DNA of 64,000 nt from Flaccisagitta enflata (Eukaryota; Chaetognatha; Sagittoidea; Aphragmophora). The position numbers and the translations under genes are program-made. This document shows positions 57,677 through 64,000 of this stretch, in pieces (the first letter of the stretch is position 1; each line of letters opens with the position of its first letter). The notes under the pieces are model-generated. The model worked only from the letters and a program-made list of their open reading frames with translations, was not told where the DNA came from and ran no database searches. The DNA lies in NCBI GenBank assembly GCA_965153355.1, contig OZ231127.1:24056001-24120000 (forward strand), given 5' to 3'.

Positions 57677-60600
57677 CTAGAATAGAGGGAAAGGGAGATA
57701 TTCGTAGAGTTATTGGTAATAAATCATTAATGATTGATATGAAAAAAGAAAGGATTTACATATAGTAGATCTCGTCTAGACTTAAGATAACGGGGGCAAG
57801 TATTGTAGGAAAACAAATAAAGCATACACTAATAACGGGATGCTTTATTGCCCATGATAGCTGGTTGCTATGGAAACACATTTTCATGTATTCTAGCTAA
57901 AGTGTCAATATTTCGAGAGATTTTTTTAGGGAACATTGCTTAAAATAAAATTTGCTACAACCTTCTCACAGTATGTTCTGTAAGAATGTCGCTCATTTAG
58001 CGGTTGCTAGGGGTTGTCACACATGGATACGCTCATAGCAAACCAAGCAGCAACACTCTTACAGAACATACTGTGGGAAAGTTGTAATTTATCTGCAATG
58101 TTCACTATCTCTCAAATGTGATACTTTAGCAGTACAATAGATGTGTTTCCATGGCAACCAACTATCATGGGGTAATCATTCTTTGATTAGTCTATGATCC
58201 AAATATCGCTCCCCTGCCTTCATCTGTCTTTCCACAATGCTTGCCCCCGTTATCTCAAGTCTAGACAAGATCTACTGTATCCGAACACCTTTTATTTCTT
58301 TCATTGTTTTTAGTTGCGGACACGCAACTCTATGACAGGCTTTGTCCGTCTGTCCGTCCGTTAGTCCGTCTGTTGGTCCATCTGTGGTGATGGAGTCGAA
58401 AGGTGGAAAAACGAGTGTTTTAGTTACATTCTGAATATTCTTGTGTGTGTGTGTGTGTGTTGGATAGGGGTTGGGGTGTAGATAAGGGTAGGATGCCCCT
58501 GCCCACCCGTCCGCAACGATAATGTGACCCCACGTCACTTGTTATCATTCACTTTTCTTTTTCCATATATTCTTTTTGTCCTCCGTATTTCCTGTTTAAT
58601 GTTCACATCCTGTACTCACCAGTTTCTGGCATCGTATCAACGGACATCTTTTGTTGTTGTTGTTGTTGTTGTTGATGTTGGTGTAGATGAGGATGAAGAT
58701 GAGGATGTGGCTGTTGTTGTTGTTGCTTTTGGGAATGATGAAGATGTTGATGATGAAGTTCGGGGTTCAAACGATGAGGGTGAAAAGCAAACGGCGCGGT
58801 GACGCCGCCTCCTGTCATGAGTCCGGCGCCACTTGAAATGGCGCCCATCACTCCTCCTCCTCCCGCTCCTCCTCCTCCCGCTCCTCCTCCTCCTCCCACG
58901 TGAGAGACGTTGTTTTCGACATCATCGTGATTCCCAATTTCCACGTCAATTTCTTCTTCGTCTTCTTCTTCGTCTTCCTCTTCGTCCTCTGAGTGAATTG
59001 TGTGATGATGGCCTGAAAATGAGGGAAACATTTGTCGGAATGATAGAATGGAAAGTCATGTCCGGTCAGGCAAACAGATGCGCCATTCGTGAAATTATGG
59101 AGGAAGCGTAACGAACAAGTCAACGGAAAGACCGACGGACTGACGGACAGATGGACAAACCCTCTTTTGGAGATGCAATTGGTGGTTCTAAAACTAATAG
59201 TCGCAAAAGCGTTAGATGGTCAGCGGTACCCGTTGCCCCTATGTGAGTTTATGTGGGTGTGAGGTGGTTAGAGGGGCAGCGGCCCCGAAGGGGCCGATGA
59301 CCTATGCTGTTTTTATTTGAGCCTCAAGGCTGGAATTAGGGCCTTGAGGCTGGGATTTGAGCCTTGGGGCTGGGATTTGAGCCTCGAGGCTGGGATTTGA
59401 GCCTCCAGGCTGGGATTTGAGCCTGGAGGCTAGGATTTGGGTCTTTAGGCTGAGATATGAGCCTTGAGGCTGGGGGGGGGGGGGGTACACTGAAAAGGGA
59501 GAAATTTCTGCATATGTGAAAGCATAGGTCATCGGCCCCTTCGGGGCCGCTGCCCAAAAGGAAAGAAAAGGTCCTCTAGATTTACTATCGTACAGCTGAG
59601 CTTCACTACAGCGCATGTCAGGGATTGAACAAAATTACACCGTTTATCGAAGTCTCTTAGGTATGAAATTTGAAGTCCCTACGGAAATGAATTTAATAGG
59701 GTCATCCTCGAAAAAGAGTTAGCTTAGTAAAAAAATGAGCAGGCGAGTTTCGACCTAAGCTGTTTAGATTCAATGTATAGTAACCTTGATTGGAATCAAA
59801 GGCGGTTGATGAGTCAAATCCACTTTTGTCTTCGTCTTCTTTCGATTTGGGAGTCGAAGATTCGTTGATTGGCAACTCCTAAAAAGATGAAAAAAATTAG
59901 GAGAAACGAAGTTTGAATAGACGGATGGATGTGGATAGGTGGATGGGTGGATAGGTGGATGGATGGAGGGATGGACGGATGGAGAGAAACTGGGAGGGTG
60001 GATGGATGGAGGGATGGAGAGAAACTGGGAGGATGGATGGATGGATGGATGAATGGAGGGATGGAGAGAAATTGGGAGAATGGATGGATGGATGGATATA
60101 CAGCTGAACGGATAAATGGAGGGGAAAATGGTAAAGGGGTGGATGGATCGATAGATTGATGGATTGGTGGATGGATGGATGGATTGGTGGATGGATGGAT
60201 GGATGGATGGATGGATGGATGGATGGATGGATGGATGGATGGATGGATGGATAGATGGATGGATGGATGGATGGATGGATGGATGGATAGATGGGTGGAT
60301 AGATGGATGGATGGATGGATAGATGGATGGAAGGATGGAAAAATGGATGGATGCATTGATTAATCAATTGTTCCTGCCATGTTTAAATGGCAACGTGTCT
60401 TCGGAAATCAGTTTCGAGTGGAAACTATTATTGATTCACTTTGGCGCATACACTTGCGCAAACATATACTCATACAAACAGACAAACACACACACACCCT
60501 AAAGACCCTGAAACCACCCACCCACCTGTTTGAGCCTCCTCCACTTGGCCCTGCGATTTTGGAACCACGTTTTGACTTGTCTTTCGGTGAGTTGGAGTAA

Positions 60601-60791
60601 TTTGGCGAGTCTTTTTCTTTCCGGCGGCGACAAATATTTCTGACTCTCGAACTTCTTCTCCAATTCCACCGTCTGATCATTGGAGAATCGGACTTGACCG
60701 CCTTTCCGTTTGTGAAGTGGCCGTTGTAACACCGCCGAACCCCACAACAGATGGGGTGGGTGTTTGTGGTGGGGGTGATGCGGGAGGACGC
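57438..60791 (-). CDS. hhex: Hhex-type homeobox transcription factor, copy 2 (four 3' exons)
   Basis: Exons on the minus strand: 60526-60791, 59785-59878, 58620-59012, 57438-57676. The splice phases are identical to copy 1. The homeodomain and its [11 protein letters not shown] lead-in are identical in protein to copy 1. Differences lie in the tail: Thr to Ile and Asp to Glu in the second exon; different Gly and Gln run lengths, Pro to Thr, Arg to His and Ala to Pro in the third; Gly to Val in the last. The gene is compact (3.35 kb against 8.4 kb) because it lacks the intronic transposon of copy 1. The N-terminal exon is again not found. Either a recent tail-to-tail paralogue or the second haplotype misplaced by assembly. 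Confidence 0.92.
57763..58277. mobile_element. TA-flanked MITE, CAGTAGATC family
   Basis: Orthologous position to 39881-40562 but 515 bp. One terminal base has mutated (TAGTAGATC). Its inner inverted repeat ACAGTATGTTCTGTAAGAAT is complete here, whereas the left arm has a different interior. Confidence 0.8.
58312..58542 (+). mobile_element. Twin-hairpin repeat, GTGAC-tailed subfamily
   Basis: 5' hairpin AGTTGCGGACACGCAACT. 3' side GCCCACCCGTCCGCAAC followed by GATAAT and the hairpin GTGAC-CCCAC-GTCAC, then TTGTT. Clearest member of this subfamily. Confidence 0.82.
58620..59012 (-). CDS. hhex: Hhex copy 2, acidic/Gly/polyQ exon
   Basis: 393 bp between an AG acceptor (minus strand, CATTTTCAG) and GTGAGT donor. 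It has five more residues in the Gly-rich run and shorter polyQ than copy 1, all in frame. Confidence 0.88.
59050..59186 (-). mobile_element. Divergent twin-hairpin repeat (GATGCA stem), interrupted
   Basis: Counterpart of 38973-39110. The first bases of its 5' hairpin have changed (ACCACCAATTGCATCTCC on the minus strand), next to the family-B insertion at 59194. Confidence 0.6.
59194..59555. mobile_element. Family-B hairpin element with empty site in the other arm
   Basis: Starts CTAATAGTCGCAAAAGCG, which folds as CGC-AAAA-GCG inside CTAA/TTAG. Then GGTCAGCGGTACCC, hairpin GGCCCCGAAGGGGCC, and GATGACCTATGC. The middle is a ~20 bp minisatellite (GGCTGGGATTTGAGCCTT) at 59300-59475. It ends with an inverted copy of the hairpin and GCTGCCC. 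AAAA flanks both sides; the left arm at 38970 has a single AAAA (TTTT), so this is an insertion into an A/T run of 362 bp. Confidence 0.8.
59785..59878 (-). CDS. hhex: Hhex copy 2, second listed exon
   Basis: 94 bp, same phase and length as copy 1; encodes [20 protein letters not shown] and a short tail. Confidence 0.88.
59928..60360. repeat. (GGAT)n minisatellite/microsatellite
   Basis: Pure GGAT at 60165-60335, flanked by longer units GGATGGAGAGAAACTGGGAG. Expanded relative to the left arm. Confidence 0.93.
60526..60791 (-). CDS. hhex: Hhex copy 2, homeobox exon
   Basis: 266 bp, complete homeodomain, AG acceptor (CACACAG) and GTGGGT donor on the minus strand. Confidence 0.92.
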
Positions 60792-60900
60792 CTGTGTGGG
60801 GGTATAGGGAGAGGGTGGCAGGAGGAGGAGGAGGAGGAAATTGTAGAGAAGATTGATGAAAAATGAATTTTGTGAAATGTGTTTGAGGGACTGAATAAGA

Positions 60901-61023
60901 ACAAGGCCGGCAATCCAGTCGCGGACGGTTGGGCAGGAGCAGTAATGCGAAAACCGCTCGGACATACCGACATACCGTCCGACACGGCAAGATGTAGACT
61001 GTAGGGTCGCGCGCCCGCGACCA
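60901..61023 (-). mobile_element. Twin-hairpin repeat (GGTCGCG stem)
   Basis: Counterpart of 32276-32402, nearly identical. Confidence 0.75.
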
Positions 61024-61027
61024 AAAA

Positions 61028-61121
61028 ACAAGGCCAAGAAGGCCAATAGGTGCGCCTGGTTGATCCTCAAAGGTAAGCGAGACCAACAGACGGCCGATCA
61101 TAGAGGTGCGTTGGCGCACCT
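61028..61121 (-). mobile_element. Divergent twin-hairpin repeat (GGTGCG stem)
   Basis: Counterpart of 32178-32275. Hairpin AGGTGCGCCAACGCACCT and the complementary GGCGCACCT are both preserved. Confidence 0.75.
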
Positions 61122-61439
61122 AAAAAGCTGTCCCTGATTCAATTAGAGACGAGTTTAACAGCGTCCACCGGTAATCAATCGGACAGAAATCGGTTTTGGT
61201 CGTTATGAACACGGCAAACCAATTAGTTCTTGTCTTCTCCTAACTTTCGTCCTTTCCCTTTTTTACCACCTCCATCCCCACTCCATTTTCCCCAAACCTC
61301 CCATGTATCCCTTTCTCTCATCAGTCATCGCCATCCGCCGTTCCACTTCGTCATTCTTTGTCGTCCTCCCACCCCCTTGTCACCCCCTTGTTATCCCTAT
61401 TTCATCACACTCGTTTTTCACTCCACGTCCCTCGTCACC

Positions 61440-61625
61440 CCACTGCCTTATCACCCCTCTCCCTTGCCAAGCCACCTCTCTTGTCACCCCTCCTCCCTTA
61501 TCACCCCAATCCCTTGTCACCCCACATCCCTTATTACCCCACTCCATTGTCACCCCACTCCCTGGTCACCCCACTCCCTTGTCACCCCACTCCCTTGTCA
61601 CTCCACTCCCTTGTCACCCCACACT
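61440..61625. repeat. Minisatellite (CCCACTCCCTTGTCAC units)
   Basis: Right-arm counterpart of 31675-31860 with the same unit order. Confidence 0.88.
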
Positions 61626-61749
61626 CCTTTTCCGTTTGTGTTTGTCTGTTCTCAGGTTTCTTCGTTGGCGGCGATAATTTTGCTTTTTATTCCGCTTTAA
61701 GAGTCTTTCTCACGCGCAACAGAATCTAATCTCAACACCCGCAAAACCA

Positions 61750-62041
<292 letters not shown>

Positions 62042-62201
62042 GGCATCCGCAAAAGCAACAGCGACAGCACAACAACGCTAGTTTCAACAGTAACCAAAAC
62101 AAAAGCATCCGCAAACGCTACAACATCCATATTCTCTAGCGCACTTAGTTTTATTCTCCTTCCTTTTGTTTCATTCCTTCCTAGTATTTCTTTTCTTTTT
62201 T

Positions 62202-62371
62202 AGTTGCGGACACGCAGCTCTATAAGAGGCTTTGTCCGTCCGTTGGTCCGTTCGTTGGTCTGTCCGTCGATCCGTCGGTCATGGTGATCGAGTTGGAAAG
62301 AGTGAAAACGCGCATTTCCGCTCCTGCCCACCCGTCCGCAACTACTATTGGCCGTGTATCCGGCCTTGTTT
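62202..62371 (+). mobile_element. Twin-hairpin repeat, family A, full-length and short
   Basis: Counterpart of 30919-31086: AGTTGCGGACACGCAGCTCT start, GTCCGCAACT complement, hairpin GGCCGTGTATCCGGCC end, followed by TTGTTTT and the TTTC tract. Confidence 0.85.
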
Positions 62372-62380
62372 TCTCTTTCG

Positions 62381-62381
62381 T

Positions 62382-62457
<76 letters not shown>

Positions 62458-62458
62458 T
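62381..62458. repeat. (TTTC)n microsatellite
   Basis: Pure TTTC run just inside the outer breakpoint of the right arm. 62459-62937 holds no recognisable gene. Confidence 0.95.
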
Positions 62459-62934
62459 TTCGGTGATTTTATCGATGAATGGTGGTAGCATTTGCAACAC
62501 CCAGACCGACCAGGCCTCCAGTTCAGGCTGGTGCTTTCTTATGCGGATCACTACCACAGCTCGTCACTGAATCCAGGGGTCGTCAGTTATCAGTAGGTCA
62601 CCGAATTCAGTAAGTCAATAAACCGAAGTTAAGTTTGATGTTTTGTCTCACTATGCAGCGAACCAACAAGTGGGACTCGAGTGCCCTCTAACATAGTGTT
62701 CCCACAGCAAAACATACATCTGCTTTTCCTTTTCCTAATGAATTTACATAACTCATGCTTCCTTTACAAATGAGATCAATCCCTCCTTTCCTCATCAAAA
62801 GAAGGAAAGATCGCCGATCGCGATTGAGACTTGATGCTTCGCTTCCTTGACAATGTTGGTGTAAATCAATTCTCTTTAAAAAAAAAAATTCTTTGGTCTT
62901 GTTTGTTGATCTCAGGCTGTCTGTGCCGTCTGTC

Positions 62935-63136
<202 letters not shown>

Positions 63137-63183
63137 AAAGTAAGTATTTTTGGGTACATGTTGTAATTGTGTGTGTGTGTGTG

Positions 63184-63255
<72 letters not shown>

Positions 63256-63519
63256 ATGTGCCTGTGTACATGTTTAAAGGATTGCGTCTGAGTTGACTTC
63301 GGCTTGAACCTTGAGTCAGGACACTGTCTGTGTCAAAGTGCCATTATTTTATTTTAAAAACAAAATATGCATTTATGCAGAGAATGAAATAGAGAGAAGA
63401 AAAAAACATGTAAGAGAAAAAAGCATGAAAAAGTATAAGAAAAAAAATATTATAAAAACAGGTACAAATATAAATAATTACAAGAAGATTATAAAAATTC
63501 TCATGCCTATTATTTTTAT

Positions 63520-63922
63520 TCGTCGTCACTCGACTCTACACTTGCATCGTCGGTCCGTGGTCAGTCAGTCGGTCGTCAGTCAGTCGCATTTTTGAATTTT
63601 AAAGCGTTTTTAACATTTTTTAACATCTTTTAATATCTCTTTTAACTTTTTTAACATTTTTTAACATTTTTTAACACTTTCTAACATTTTTTAACATTTT
63701 TTAACACTTTTTAACATTTTTTAACATTGTACCTTTTCTTAGCATTTTTTAACATTTTTAACATTTTTAACATTTTTGCATTTTTAACATTTTAAAGCAT
63801 TTTTAACTTTTTCGCGTTTTTGCATTTTTTAACATGTTTAACATTTTTTAACATTTTGACATGTGTTTGCTCTTTTGTTTGTCATTTCCAGACGCACGCG
63901 ACTGTTGCCCTTTTGGGCTTGT
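63520..63922 (+). mobile_element. Twin-hairpin repeat with TTTTTTAACA minisatellite inside
   Basis: 5' end CGTCGTCACTCGACTCTACA then GTCGGTCCGTGGTC units. The middle is about 20 units of TTTTTTAACA. 3' side GCACGCGACT followed by the small hairpin GCCC-TTTT-GGGC and TTGTTT. Confidence 0.7.
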
Positions 63923-64000
63923 TTCTTCATAGGTTGATTTGAAATAAAGAAATATATATTAAAATTTTTTTCAAAAATTAATGTTAGTGAACAATATTTC

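Overview
The window looks like nuclear DNA of an invertebrate animal. The evidence is spliced metazoan genes (two copies of an Hhex-type homeobox gene and the last exon of a tropomyosin gene on the minus strand), a Ty3/gypsy-type pol, many cut-and-paste MITEs, and an extreme load of microsatellites: (TC)n, (GA)n, (CA)n, (ATTC)n, (GAAA)n and (CAA)n. I cannot name the species. No prokaryotic operon, CRISPR array or rRNA was seen, and no tRNA was recognised.

Layout. 1-8.6 kb: microsatellites, minisatellites and small transposons. 8.66-12.15 kb: a long Ty3/gypsy pol ORF without gag or recognisable LTRs. 12.6-19.3 kb: two gene cassettes, a possible degenerate SGNH-hydrolase ORF (12.86-13.62 kb) and a decayed gene with two DEDDy 3'-5' exonuclease-like domains (15.5-18.57 kb). 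Each has a twin-hairpin repeat upstream and a covarying palindromic stem-loop downstream. 20.77-20.95 kb (minus): terminal tropomyosin exon. 21-30.7 kb: (ATTC)n tracts, two long foldback transposons of about 2.07 kb, and TC/GT/GTCT microsatellites. 30,785-62,500: a large inverted duplication. The left arm is 30,785-47,619, the right arm 53,404-62,500, with a 5.8 kb spacer. Each arm carries the homeobox exon plus three downstream exons of an Hhex gene, arranged tail to tail. 62.5-64 kb: (GT)n tracts and a further hairpin repeat.

The two Hhex copies have identical splice phases. Their homeobox and last exons differ by 13 synonymous and one amino-acid-changing substitution, so both seem to have been kept under purifying selection (or are divergent haplotypes joined by assembly). 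The arms differ mainly by transposon insertions, so each arm serves as the empty-site control for the other. This gives exact ends for a 5.4 kb element with a 4-bp GTAT duplication, a nested hAT-like insertion, and a 362 bp hairpin element inserted in an A/T run.

The most novel signal is a dispersed repeat present in about 30 copies or fragments. It begins with one hairpin, ends with a different hairpin followed by CTTG(T), and carries near its 3' end a segment complementary to the 5' arm. Between subfamilies the stem sequences change completely while complementarity is kept at both places. A second repeat family with different terminal hairpins also inserts into T/A runs. I could not assign either family to a known superfamily; helentron-like or another hairpin-dependent single-strand mechanism is the leading guess.
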